A program made the translations under genes and the position numbers. Positions 32,997 to 46,100 of a stretch of 64,000 nt of DNA are shown in pieces. The stretch is from Cymodocea nodosa (taxonomy: Eukaryota; Streptophyta; Magnoliopsida; Alismatales; Cymodoceaceae), in NCBI GenBank assembly GCA_036874045.1, contig CM072337.1, positions 23,782,001 to 23,846,000 of the forward strand, in the 5' to 3' direction. The notes under the pieces were generated by a model, which was not told the DNA's origin, did no database searches, and was given only the letters and a program-made list of their open reading frames with translations. The first letter of the stretch is position 1; the number at the start of each line of letters is the position of its first letter.

Positions 32997-34012
32997 GGGT
33001 CTGTTTGTGCACCTAGAATTTGAATTTCGTAGAATTTGAATTCTAACGTAATTTGAATTCTATAGAATTTGATGGAAAGAATTCAAAATCTAGGTGTTTG
33101 TGCACGTTCAGGAATTTAACAGAAATTGAAATTTAGGTATTTGTGCACATGACATAATTGAAGGAAATTGAATAGAATTGATTTTTAATAAAGTTAAGTA
33201 ATGAATTAAAGTAATTAGTGAAAATGTAATTAATCAAGAAATAAATTACTTACATTAATAAATGAACATATTATTAAATTAAATGTTTATATATTATTTA
33301 TCAATTAATTAAGTATATCATTATATAAAATAAATCAAAAATTACAAAAATTGATAACTTTTTAGTTATAATACATGTTTAAAACAACAAAAGTATAATT
33401 ATAAATTCTATATTCCTCGTAATGTAATAATAAATAACTTTTATAAAAATATAATTATTATGAAGTGAATAAATGAATTAAATAATAAATAATTATTGAA
33501 ATACTTTGATTATAAAAAAATATAATTCTAAACATTTTATTAGTCATAAATGACTTTTAAGACTTCGTTTGTGTTAACCACAAAAAGTTAGGAAAATTAT
33601 ATGGTTTTTGAAAATTTGATATTATATATTAAATAATATAATATAATAAATAAAATAATAATAATAATTGAATTAAATAATATTTATGATTTTAATATTA
33701 TAAAATTAAATAATATTAATAATAATAAAATAATTAATATTTTTATTTTTAATAAACAAATATTTAAATAATTAATTAAATAAAAAAATATTAACAATAT
33801 ATACTTCAACAATGGAGGGTGAGCGTCGAACGATCTTTTGGAAAATGAATTCCGACATTTTAGGTTGGGAATTTATTTTCCCAACCTTTACACATGATTG
33901 GAATTCAAATTCCTTAGGAATTTAAATTCCAAAATACACAAACAACTCATGACTCGGAATCTGACAGAAAAAATTTTCAATTCTGTCAGATTTTGAGTGC
34001 ACAAACCCTCCC
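32997..34012. mobile_element. Non-autonomous PIF/Harbinger-like element, 1,016 bp
   Basis: The left end reads GGGTCTGTTTGTGCAC and the right end is its imperfect inverse, GTGCACAAACCCTCCC. The trinucleotide TTA flanks both sides (32994-32996 and 34013-34015), the target duplication of PIF/Harbinger elements. A subterminal palindrome (AATCTGACAGAA...TTCTGTCAGATT) lies at about 33960-33992. The interior is very AT-rich and has no transposase frame, so it depends on an autonomous relative. It shares both arms with the GATA-carrying insertion at 25547-26870. Confidence 0.8.
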
Positions 34013-34015
34013 TTA

Positions 34016-35499
34016 ATGGCCGAATGGGTTCTGGGTTTGCCATGATTGATTGGTGTCCTTCAAGTTTTGCTTGCTTTTAATGTTGTGTACTGATTAACTT
34101 ATATATTCCATCGAACTAATCATGATCTTACCCTTTCTTGGGGGTGTGGCTAAATCATTACTATTTGTTTATAATTTTCGTCATCCTCTTATGGCTTTTC
34201 TTGTGGATAAATTAATCGTTTACATGGATATCATGCCAAGACAAAGGGCACAATAGGCAAGTAATCCAAAACTAAAACTGGAATCACATGGTGGACGTTG
34301 GTTGAAATCGATTATCCACGATGAGATATGGCAAAAACATTGTTGAAAATACTTACAATTTACATCATCCAGTTGGAAGTTCCCTTTTGACTTCTATATT
34401 ATTTTTATTAGATATGAAAGCGAATGGTAAAGCTCTTTACCTCATAATCTTATTACGGGTTTCTCTATTTTTTTTGATATCATCTCATGTAAGGAAAAAA
34501 TTCATCTTATTTATCAATATATTCGGAAGATTTTAAAATTACTATCATTTGTACGTAAAAATAAAATAAAAATTTCGATTTATCTAAACACAATATATTA
34601 AATTTATTTTCAATATATCATCTTATTGTTCGTACGTTTAATATTATAAAATACTATATCAATTTTTTTTAAAAAAAAAATGATGTACTCGTGTGAGAAT
34701 ATGTCGGATCATCGGAACCAAGCAACTTGAAATACGTCGGTGATCGACCCAGTTTTTCTTCAAGATTCGACGTCACAAGGGTATCCATCGCTCTTATCCC
34801 GCGATTCTACCGAGTCTTCCCTTCCAGCCTTGTTGACGAGCGGCCAGCCCGTGGTGTTTATCCGAAAATCTTCGGCCCCATCCTTGAGCGACCACAGCGC
34901 AGGCAGGCGCGATCTTCTCGTGTTCCTCATCTGAATATTTTGCAAGATTACGCTGGATGTTGGAGGGCTTTCGTTCACTATTCAAGATTCAAACCAGGTA
35001 TATCACCCTCCGAAGTACGAAAGTTTGTGTGTGATTTCTGAATTCTTGCTTTCCGTAGGTAGAAATGTGTATGACATTCCGACGGAGTGATAGCTGTAAC
35101 GAACATTTTGCTTCAAGAGGAGAATTTTCTGTTTCTTGTCTATTTTTCTTTTTGGTGCTGGAGTGCCCTCATGGAAAACAGAATTCGGAAAAAAGTGATT
35201 GATATATGTTTCTTTTTGGATTGCATGCATCGTGTATTTCAATTTTATGTTTTTAATTGCATTTTTTAGTTATTTGAAGGAAAATATTCATATCTTGATT
35301 TAATTCCTAGGCCATACTGCTCTGTTCACACTCTAAATAATTTTGCAGATCACATATTCTGGCTTCACGTGGAGCAAAGATCTAAATTACATGTTTGTCT
35401 GAGCAAAAAAGTTCCGTTATCGCCTTTATCATTTGAAACATACGGAGGTTGGAGCAAATACGCAGTTCAAATAAGAAGTTTTCTAACAAGAACTTAACA
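34016..35499 (+). promoter_or_regulatory. Promoter and 5' UTR region of the SEC14-like gene
   Basis: A GC-richer block at about 34700-34997 ends at a good donor (ACCAG|GTATAT). An acceptor (TTTTGCAG) closes at 35348, so the 5' UTR is probably two exons with a 351-bp intron at 34998-35348. A tiny upstream frame, ATG TTT GTC TGA, lies at 35391-35402 before the main ATG at 35500. Open frames in the first block lack a convincing ATG and are treated as UTR. Confidence 0.5.
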
Positions 35500-38400
35500 A
35501 TGTCGAATACGGTTACCTCTTCTAAAAAGCTTATTGACACCAAGACACTGAAATATTTGAAGAATCTACGACTGGAACGAAGACCATCTGATCAGATAAT
35601 ACTGTTTTTACTGAAAATTGCGGTGCTGGATGTTGTTCGAAGGTTCTCCAAAAGAAAGTGTCCATTTGTTTGGCGTGGGCTTCAGGCTCTGCAGGTTCTT
35701 GTGTATCCTCCCTTTAAATGGATACAGAGATGGAAGCCTCTTGGAAATCTTATAAAAGGAATTCAGGTTAGTTTGTTCCTTGGGCTTAAACATGCAAACT
35801 TTCTCCCATGGAAAAATGTTTTATAGAATTTTTTTAGTCCCATGCAAATGCTCATGGAAACCATGCATTTAATACCATTTTTGGGTTTTTTGGTATTTGG
35901 AGTTTGGATGTAGTATTAGAACTAAAGACATGGATTATTTCATTCTCAAAAGAGAAGTGTGGATTGCTTCACTTCAAATTGGCTCATTGTCTTCTATTTG
36001 AAATAGGAGCCACCTTCATATTGCATTTCACCTTGCCAACGTTAAATAAATCAGAAATTTCCACCACATGTAATATGTTTACAGAAAGGTTGAAAACTTG
36101 AAATCTTATAATGCATTCTAAAGAATCAAAGTTAATCATATGAGATCAATGCATTAATCTTGTGGATAAATGCACGGCACTAATTTCCCATAATTATTAA
36201 GATAATGTGTTCACAAGTATATTATGAAGTTTGTGAAAGCAATCCTTCATAATTTTTATCTTGTCCCACCGTAAAATCATTTTCCTCTAGGGCCATATTT
36301 CTTAATTTCTAGATTTTGGTATGAGCGCCTCTTTTTTGTCAAACAAACATCTATGTCCAGATAACCCTGGAAATATCACAAGCGGCACAACCATGTAATA
36401 CTAGCATATATTACTTTTGTTTACGACTTACAATCTTGATGTTGTAGGAATAGATGTTTACTGCACCGTTGATATTGTAATATGACAAGGACAAAAGCAG
36501 ATTCATTGAAGCTTATATATCATGAAAATTTGTCTTATTGGTTAATATTTTCTTCCTTCTCGAATATTTTCTTCTTCTTTCTATCTTGGGGATGTTTTCA
36601 AACTTAAGTGCGGGTGTTGGTTTTCATGAAGTATGGGACCTTATTTTGGCTTTTTAATTTTCAGATATTTTCAAGACCATTAATGCTCATTTCTTTGGCA
36701 ACTGCTTTCTTCAAGCATTCTCAAGATTCTCCAAACTTGATAGATGATGTGGATCACTCTCAAAGTTTAGGCTCGACCATCACTTGGACCACCTCCGAAA
36801 TAATGTATTACACTACATGTGTGCTTTCATTTGATTAATGAATATCTAATATAGTTAAAGAGTATTAAGCATTTCATTGGCTAACTAGAGATTTGTAAAG
36901 CGTCAATACAATCATCTATGAATTTCTATATTTAAGTTACCAAAGGATGAACGTTGTCACTCTGCTTCTAGAAGAAATCTGCTTTCAAGCATCCATTTGT
37001 GCCCTATTCTTCATTAGGATCACCTTGAAAATTGAATGTCATTGATGTTCCCAAACACTTTCATAGAAGCATAAAATTTGTACTCTCATCTCTACCACCT
37101 GGATGATGCAAATCAAGAATATTGGAATTTAAGTCCTTAGCCATTATGGGTTATACCACCTGCTTTTCTGTATAGTGTTAATGCTTAGAAATTAGAAAAT
37201 CAGTGCCATGGTTATGAAATTTAATTTCTTGTTTTGCCCTCATGTTTTTATCCTAGAACTTCTGATGAAAGTGTGGGGAGCGGTGAGCCCAACAACCAGT
37301 TGCTACAACTGCGGAAGGATCTAGAAAAGTATGGAATAACTTTACCTAAAAGGTAATTGTTCAATCATTCCTATGGTTAACCACTACTTTACAGTTTCCG
37401 TAAAAACTATTGCTTTACAGTCTGTCATTTTTTTGAATGATAAGTAGGGTGAATTTCATTAATAGTAATTTTCACTGAAAACATTACAGCCTGTCCAAGA
37501 AGGTCAAGTAAAAGGAAAACATACCATCAAAAATCACATGTATTAGCCTAATACTCAAACCAACCTTGAGCCCTCAAAATGCTGTCCTTGGTTGAACAAG
37601 AGTACAAAACTAATCCTGAAAGACAATTCTAGTTTGATGCAGCCTTACAGGCCAACAAATAGCATGTCTTCAGAAGCAGTATTTGCTTGCAACTAGGCAT
37701 CTTGCCCTTCACCAGACGATGCAGCCCATCTTTGCAGTGTTCAAGAGAGTTGAACTGTATTCCGTCTTTGTTAGCTTTCTCCATTAACTTATTCCAGATT
37801 GCAGCATCAATGGATTAGTTAAAGACTAGATTATTATTGTTTATTCTGTTCTTGCATAAAGGACAAGAAACATGAGAATCACAAGCCCAGGTACTTCTGT
37901 GCTTGGTGAGAACCCCCACCCATGAAAAGGAAGCCACATAAATGTCTAGAATTTCCACATGATCCCATGAGCTGGCATGAATATCCAGGACAATCAAAAC
38001 AATTTTCCACAAAAAACTCACCAAAGAAGTCTGTACACCATATTGGACAATCTGCTTTAAATGGCAGAGGACTGACCTTACTCAAGTTGTTGGATAGAGA
38101 ATTTTCTTGTCACTTGAATTTCATGATATGAAAAGCCATTGCAGAAAGCTCTTACCAATTTGAGGTCTAGAGATTGTTAAATGGTATAGTCTTATTTCCA
38201 TATGTGGACAGATTGTTTACTCTATTTTCAACCCTAATCTTTAGGTCATAATAGAGTAGCCTTATCATCAAGCCTACCCACACCTTAAGTATTTCATCAT
38301 CTTTTAAATTTCTTATTAGATTCAAATTCTAGTCTCGCCTTTCATCACAAAAATACCAACTTCTCTCATCTTGACACAAGCTAAAAATGGTTGGGTAATG

Positions 38401-41123
38401 TTCTCCTAGCGTCTGGTCTGAAATCCATTGGTCTTGCCAAAATAATCCAAGAACCACCCTCAAATCTGAATTCCAAATTCATATTGAAATTGGAATGAAG
38501 AGGTGGGATCTGCCATCAAAAATGATAGTTTGAGTCCTCCATAAGACCTGCCTGATCTTGTATGTGGTGTTTTGTATTTGCTCTTCTAATACATGATAAT
38601 GGGCATCTTATTTTTTTCCCCATCTCCAAAGCTATTTATTGGAGAAGAGAAGATTCCTGTTGAAAGGCTTGAGAAGATGTTTACACAATTCACCATCAGT
38701 CACTGGCTTACACACCTCCCATTCAATCAAGTGAATCTTCGCTGAGTCCTCTTCCTATGTCTCTCCCACAAACATGTTCTGAATTCATTCTCTATCCCTA
38801 TGGAGGAGTATACTTGCATGAAAGACCGGGATGCTGTTTCAAACACCTTTCAACAGTACAATCCAATCACCAGAGCTAACATATCTACCCTGTCTACTTG
38901 AGAAATGGGAATCAGATTTTCTTGGCTTCTTCTATGACAAAGATAACCAAGATAAATTTTTCTTCTGGATCCTGCATGACGGTGGATTGTTGCTGCCATC
39001 TCACCCTTGTTTTTGGTTTTATGTGGACCCCTTTGGAAAATTTGATCTTTAGTCTGGAGAGCATCTAAAAATTCATAGAATTTCTTCTTCTTTTTTCAGT
39101 TTTCCCTTTGTGGTTAATTAGTTTGCTTGTTTGTGTATGTGGTTTGGTAATGTGCTCTATCTATCTTCTTCTTGACAAGTTTCACTATTGATTAGTGTCT
39201 AAATATGGTAATAGAAACTTGAAGAATGAGCTAGCTCAACTATCTGGATGTTATTTTCTATCAGAGTACCTGGTTTCTGTGTGTCTTTTGATTGGTATAT
39301 GATTGACTTTACGGTAAGATTTTCCCTTCTGTTACAGCTTAGTGAAACTCTGATTTGCTTACCTTATCCAGGATTACAGATGATGAACTCCATAGATTCT
39401 ATACTGCAGCAGATGGTGATTTTTCCCACTTGCTCAATTCGATTAAGAAGACAATTCGTTGGAGAGAAACCTATGATATTCTTTCATTAGAAGAGCTGGA
39501 GATGTGGTCGCACCTGGTGTTCTGGCATGACACTGATGTGGAGCTTCATCCTTGTCTTGTTATTCGCTTTGGTCTTGCTTGCTCCAGTGTGCAGCCCCAT
39601 GACAGGCCCCGCTTTTTACAAGCAATTGGTATGCCCTTCTTCTTTTGAATATACCGTCATATTACAGATTTCTACATTTTGAGGCACAAATTTTTACTAT
39701 TCTCATATCTCTACCCGCCAGTTAGTCATAAAGTTAAAAATTGCAAGTAGGATAGGTTAGTTTTAAGGGTGGATGTACCTAGTGAGATTGTGCTAAAGAT
39801 CTTACGTTCTCCAATGCCTACCTTTTCTTACTTTCTTCATGTTATAAAAGCAAATAAGCTGTTTCCTACTTCAGTTCCTTTTCTACAAATCTGGAGCATT
39901 TGTTAGAGTTATAATTTTAGGTTAGCATTTGTATGCTTTCTATTAGATTAATACAAAAGCAATGAAAATTTATAATAAAAAAAACTGAAAATCCGAAACA
40001 CATGTTATGATGGAAATCTGAAAAAGGGAAAGGGGGACATTGAAAATTGGTAGTTAAGTCATGGGCAATTTTGGTTCGTTTCTTTGTAGATATACATGAC
40101 CAGTTGGTATCATGTTATGAATTATATGATCACAGATGGTGATAGGATTATGTCCAAATAAGATGATTAATACCAACTATGATTTCGATGGTATTTTTCT
40201 TAAATCTGCAGTGTCTCAATTGGAGCATGGAGTCCTCTATTTGGTAAAGGAAGATGATCCTAGAATTACAGTTGTGATGGACTGTGAAGGTCTATCAACA
40301 CTAAGATTTCCTGTGCAAATGATGAGATCTTGTTCTGCGGTTATGCAAGATCATTATCCAGACCGTCTTGCCGTTATGTTTGTTGTAAGGCTTCCTTCAA
40401 TAGGTCGGGTACTTACACAAACTTTATTCCAGGTAACACTTTCGACCTTTCTTGCATATCATGTCTATGTGCAGATTTATTTTAGAAGCTATCCCTAATA
40501 TATCAGAATAGAATAGGAGAAAAGTGCATGCCACTATATAAAAAACCGAAGATGGTGTTGTCTCCTCCCGCAGAATGGGATTCTTTTTTTCACGTTTACT
40601 TTAACCTTTTTTTGGGTTTTTCTGCTTCTTGAACCCTTTTTTTGTATTAATAACTTGGTTTCAATTCTGCTATCGATTGGTTAACTGGACCGTTATCTAA
40701 GAATTTTTTTCTTTAACTTAAACATTATTTAAGAGTGACTTGTTTTGCACTGAAAATTTTGTTTTGATGGCTCGCGCTTTATAAAATTGCAATGCTTTTG
40801 ATTATCAGATTATGAAGCCGAAGACCCAGGCAAAACTACGAATCGAGGGGGAAAAGACGTACAAGGAGGTACTCGCTGCCTTCCTTCAGTCTGTCCCTGC
40901 AATTCTTGGTGGGAAATGCGCATGTCCGACTTGCTACGCTCTTCTTTCTGCAAATAGCCGGCGACTGACCGAGGAAAGTGGAATTGATGGATCAAAAATT
41001 AATCTTCCAAGTAATGCTGGTGGTGAGCAACTCTCAAGAACCGTAGTAATAGGGGTGATCATGTTTTGGATGTTTCTTGCTCTTCTCGTCCGGATGCATG
41101 ATTCTGATGGTCTTTCTTCCTGA
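35500..41123 (+). CDS. SEC14-like CRAL-TRIO domain protein with C-terminal membrane anchor
   Basis: Six coding exons join in phase: 35500-35766, 36665-36804, 37257-37352, 39372-39628, 40212-40432 and 40809-41123, giving 431 residues. Exon 2 uses the donor GAAATAAT|GTATTA, the only one in that exon that keeps exon 3 in frame. A helical CRAL-TRIO-N-like stretch (DDELHRFYTAADGDFSHLLNSIKK) begins near residue 168. The lipid-binding fold follows to about residue 355 (PRITVVMDCEGLSTLRFPVQ, DHYPDRLAVMFVVRLP, GGKCACPTC). A hydrophobic anchor (TVVIGVIMFWMFLALLV) is at residues 405-421. The N-terminal 90 residues carry two further hydrophobic patches (IILFLLKIAVL and, across exon 2, PLMLISLATAFF). The family moves or presents phosphoinositides and other lipids; the ligand is not predictable here. 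The long intron 3 holds a LINE fragment. Confidence 0.85.
37430..39000 (-). repeat. Decayed L1-type LINE fragment in SEC14-like intron 3, minus strand
   Basis: The minus strand contains WACDSHVSCPLCKN, like the Cys-rich reverse-transcriptase zinc-binding region near the end of plant L1 ORF2. It ends, at about 37424-37450, with ATTAATGAAATTCACCCTAC and TCATTC followed by seven A, the usual form of a plant L1 tail. Many stops are present. The 5' (right) limit is uncertain; weakly similar coding scraps run to about 38900. Confidence 0.5.
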
Positions 41124-43162
41124 AAAAAAATGTGTAATGATAAGAACATCATTGACAGGTTAAACTTTTTTTTTTTGAGAAAAAGACTTCCATTTCTTTT
41201 TTTAAATTTTTTTTTTGAATTTTGATTTGTGGGCTGGGCATACTTCCATGTAATATGATCAGCTTTTCAGGCCAGAAAAAAAAGGACACCCCCATTCGTT
41301 TTGGAAAGTTAAATTCTACTCTTCGTTTTTATAAGCATTCGAAAGTTGATTCAAATAGACAATTATGTGAATTTGATATCCGTCAAATTAAATTTGGACA
41401 TACTTGGTATTCGTCAGATTAAAATTTGATTATGAGAAATTGAGTTTTCGAAGACATCAGACAATTAAATAAGCGTGAGCTTAAATGGTTAAATTGGTTT
41501 TTTATATAATTTTATAACTAGTTCGTATTTGATTATTATCACATATATATTGTGATTTGATTACGTAACGTAACTTAATCATATCGCATCAAGATTTTGG
41601 ACAGCCAAGCGGTACCTAAATACGTTAGAGGTGTTTTTAGAGAGACTTTCTAGAGATATCCTTTATCTTCAGTTATTTTTTAAAGTCAAATTTAATTCTA
41701 TAATCAATCTATCTATAGATAATTTACAATATATTAAAATTTCAAATCAATCTAATTTATATTCATAAAGATATTTTATTTAAAAAACAACTGTTGAAAT
41801 TGAACATAAATCGATCGATTTTAAGACATTTAGATGAGAATCAATGTTTACTGAATTTAAGTAAATAATCTTAAAAGATACAGGAATATTACTTCTACCA
41901 TCGTATGTATTTTTATCATGAATATTTTGTATTTTTTGAGGATACGTGCTCGGGCAGCACTCTGGGCCGTACACCGGCAAGGCTTCAAACTCAATACGAT
42001 CAGTACAATTTTCCAAGCCCACCGGTCATCATCATCCACATAAAGCATCCGTCTCAACCAATCCGAGCACACTTGCTTTCAAGTGGTCTACGTAGTTGGC
42101 AGAAGCCTTTTTCCACACATCATGCTGGTGGGTGTTCATCAGACACCTAACGAGATCGTCAGACGACCTTTTCCGACCCCAACTCTGGGGCTAGCCGGCC
42201 TGAGCTCTTCGTGCCGCCACCAGTCACCAATCACCGCATGAGGAGCTCTCACTCTTCAATCAATGCCGGCTAGTCGACAAGCACATGCTTTGCTTGATGC
42301 ATGTGTGACATTTACGTGACGGTCATGTGGGCGTACTTCGGTTGTAGTCATTTCCCAGCTAACGAAACAAAGTGTGGTTACGGTTATAAATGTACGTATA
42401 ATTAATGGATTTTTATACTGCTAGTGATCATAGAGTGCTTAGTTAATAGATTAATCAGGGTAATGCTTAATGATGATATTTGATTTTTTGTGTTAACCAT
42501 ATATAGAAGACATTTTTTATTATTTTTGTTGAAAAGTAACTAATCAATCATTACACCAATTGATGTGAAAGCTTATTGTTTTGAAAAAAGGAGTAAGCTT
42601 GAGAGCTATTCTGCTTACATATTTATTTCTGTACTTAGTTAGCATGCAGTAGTAGTAAATAGTGAAAATTAATGGAATATAATATTGTTAGTGCACCAAA
42701 GTATGAAAGCAACTTTCTACGATCATCACTCAAATTACCTTCAATTTTAAAATATGGCACTTTGATATCTCGAATTTTATCAAATCGCCACTTCGATACA
42801 TTATATTTTTATCAATATATATCAATTTGAAATCTATTGACGATAAAAAAAATACATTCAAAATAAATACGTACGCAGTTTAAAATTTAAGAAAAGTGGT
42901 GATCAAGTACAACCCAAAGTATCATCCCTAATTAAATAAACCTGCAAAACAAAATATAATTATTCTACCGTGTTTTACTCCATCTCTGCACGGTTCCCTC
43001 CCGGTAAACTTCAATTTGACCACAACTATATTCCAGTTTACTAACGAAACACAGCACAAGAGATGTCCTGCCACTATCGCCGTGCGAAAGGGAGCAAGTG
43101 GAAGAAACGCATCTCTTTCGACGCGGCCATCGTAGTCCCCCGTGCCCTTCTCGAACGATCTT
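41124..43162. other. Intergenic region: SEC14-like 3' end to SAWADEE gene start
   Basis: The 3' UTR of the upstream gene comes first, with T runs near 41170-41215. A GC-richer island at about 41940-42340 has overlapping short frames on both strands but none with a recognisable domain. The last 200 bases, GC-rich with an in-frame TAG at 43133-43135, are the likely 5' UTR of the next gene. Confidence 0.45.
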
Positions 43163-46100
43163 ATGGTGGGGGAGACCGCGACGGAGCTGGAGGCAATGCG
43201 CAAGGACGATCGGTCCTGGCACCCCTGCCGTATCTCACTTCGTCCGTACGCTTCTGTTCAGAATCCTTCTCTTCTCTTCTCCCGTGGCTATGCAACCATC
43301 GATTTTTTTTGTTCTCCTTTTGTGCTTTTGATCTTCACACCCCAATCGTTGGATTGTGCTGCTGGAATTGCTGTTTTCTGATTTGTGCATACCTACCGAG
43401 TGAGGATTGGATTGTTTGTTGTAGATACTTATGATGTTTCGGGGTTTTTAGTGGAGCTTGTTCTGTTTTGTCTGTCCACGGATATGTATCTGTCTTTGGT
43501 TCTTCTTTTCGACAGTTTTTTAACAGGTTTCTTGAATAGCCGAAATAGCGTAACATGACGGGTCTATTGGGTGGATCTACTGGCGTCGATCACTGTGTAT
43601 GTGCTAGTTTTGTCTTCCATTTTCTTGTGCATTGAGGAATTGGGTTTAGTTTGCGAGAATGGTTAGAAACATAAAGAATTCAGGGTACATTGTGGATAAG
43701 AACTCTACATACGCATGTCTAGCGTGTTGTTTTTGGAATGATCGAATTTCTGCATTAAGTTTTCGCCTCTCATAGGAAGTGTCATTTTCTGACGGGGACT
43801 CGTATTGTTTGGGATTTGCTTCATTTTCACTCATCTGCATGTGGGAGGATTTCCCAGTGCCTATGGACCCTTTTGAATGAAATTTGAGAGTTAACTGAGT
43901 AATGCTGTGACTAAACTGGTGAACATACTGGCGTTCATTGTCAGTACATAAAATCTAGGATTTCTATTTTTTGTGAATGAGGATGGGCCTTAGAGAATGC
44001 ATATGAGTTAAGAATCAAGGTAGCGTGAAGAAGAGAGGTGTGCTAGAGAATAGAATGCCTTTTGTGAGGTTTGATCTTGTGTAGGTTATTCAAGGTCTTG
44101 CATGTCAATCATCTCGATCATATATGATCTGAGATATTCAGTCATCCACAGTGAGCAACAAGACAAGAAAATTTGAAATAATATATCTGTAAATGACTAA
44201 GGGTGCATTTGTTAACGGCTCTTGTAGCTGGCTCCAACACTCAAGACTTGTAGCAAAGTTTTCAAGGAGTTCATCCAAACCAACACTTTTGGAGCTCCCA
44301 ACATTGGAGTTGGAACGCTTTTTCCAAAAGCTGAAGAAAAGCATCTCTAATAGCTCCAACACTATAACTACAATATTAGTGGGGCTATTACTATAACAGT
44401 TCCTTTAAGAGCTACTATAGTAGCAGCTCTCGTATGGAAAGTGACGTCCGGTTCTAGCAAACAAATGTAGGCTAAGTTTGATTATTCAAATGGGAAATTT
44501 CATGGTTCAAAATATATGAACTTCCACTTGTGGAAATACTTGTCATCATCCATGGAATTCTTTCTCTGGAAGTAGAAACTTACATGGAAATTGCTTTTTT
44601 AGAACAATAAACTTTGGATTGCAGACAAGCAGCAGCACCATAAGTTATGGCCTTTTCAAGATGTTTCTCGTTTCTCCTGATTATTGAGTTCTTAAGCAGT
44701 AGGGAAATTTTGAAGTAGCTTTGTTAGCATGACTGCTGTGGGTATGAGTCCAACTTTCTTTATAATTTTATTCTAGTTTGATTCTATAACATATTCTGGT
44801 AAACAATTTGACAATGTTTTGATTTTATGAAGTTTGCTGTATGGCAGTCTCCTGATATTGGCTTGCTTGTTTGCAGTTCCACTAATTCTACCAACTCTAT
44901 TATTATAGTTGACTTCTGTGACTTGTCTGGGGAGGAAATCATATCCAGTGAAGAAGAGGCCTTAAAACATCTGCGTTACAGTTCCACTTTCCTGCGAGAT
45001 GGCAAATGTGCTAGCATTGATGAAGGAGAATGTGTTCTTGCTATGAATAAGCTTCATTCCCAGTCTCTTTTTTTTGATGCTGTGGTAGAGAAGGTATGGT
45101 ATTCTTAATAAACCTCAAAGCATCTGCATTACAGTTCTTCTTGCCTACAAGATGGTGAACATGCTAACATGAATGAAACATAATGTTTTATTGCTATAAG
45201 TTTGATACTCACTGCAATACACGATGAATGAGAATCTGTGAATATTTTCAATTCACTATTTGCTGTAGACAGTTCATGGCTTGTTGAGTTCCATACTCAC
45301 TTCAATACATGATGAAATTTTGCTGAGGTGTAAACTTTTATGCATGGCAAAGCAATTTTAGAATGTAAGTAGATGGATGCAAAATTTTGGACCCATGTCA
45401 TTAGCATACCATGTCAGAGGAAGCTGTTTTTTTTTTTGTGCTTTGTAAGGTCCATATCAGCCAACCAGGTCATATGTCAGTCATACATGTATTTTCTGGA
45501 AAAATGCATATTTCTTCTTTCACTCATCACTTCTTTCTTCTATTCTTCCTCTCTTCTATACTCTGCTAACAACCATTCTACTTTTCTTGGAGCCTTCTCC
45601 TTTTTCTTCAAGCCCTAAGCTAGATTAGCTTGTTTTAGCAATGCTTTCACGAAGATTTTATGTTTTCTTGCTTAGATCTATTAAAACTTTGCTAAGATCA
45701 TTCAAACTAGCCATTTTTCGATAGATGATTAGATCTATATTTGTAACATGTACATCCCATCAGATATGAGACACTCAGACATTTTTCTTTTTAATTGGAC
45801 CAAGGTTCAACATGAAATTGAAGCTAGATTTCTTGGACAGTAAATCAACCAAGCATGTCACTTATACTTCGTAGTGGTTGATGATGATATAACCATGTAA
45901 TTTATTAGTGTCCTAGTCATATTGACATACACAATTCATGATGTTCGGAGAAATTGATAAAAAATAATTTATTAAATTTAACACCCATTTATGTAATATA
46001 CTAAACACCATGTTATTTTGTTCACCTTGCGTTGTCTAGGCTAAAATTGTATACACTGAAAAAGAAATCTGCCTTCACAGAACATAGACTGTATGCAACA

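Noticed and set aside
34727..35041. 104-codon frame upstream of the SEC14-like gene
   Set aside because: It lacks an ATG start, crosses a good splice donor at 34997 and has no known motif. It is treated as 5' UTR.
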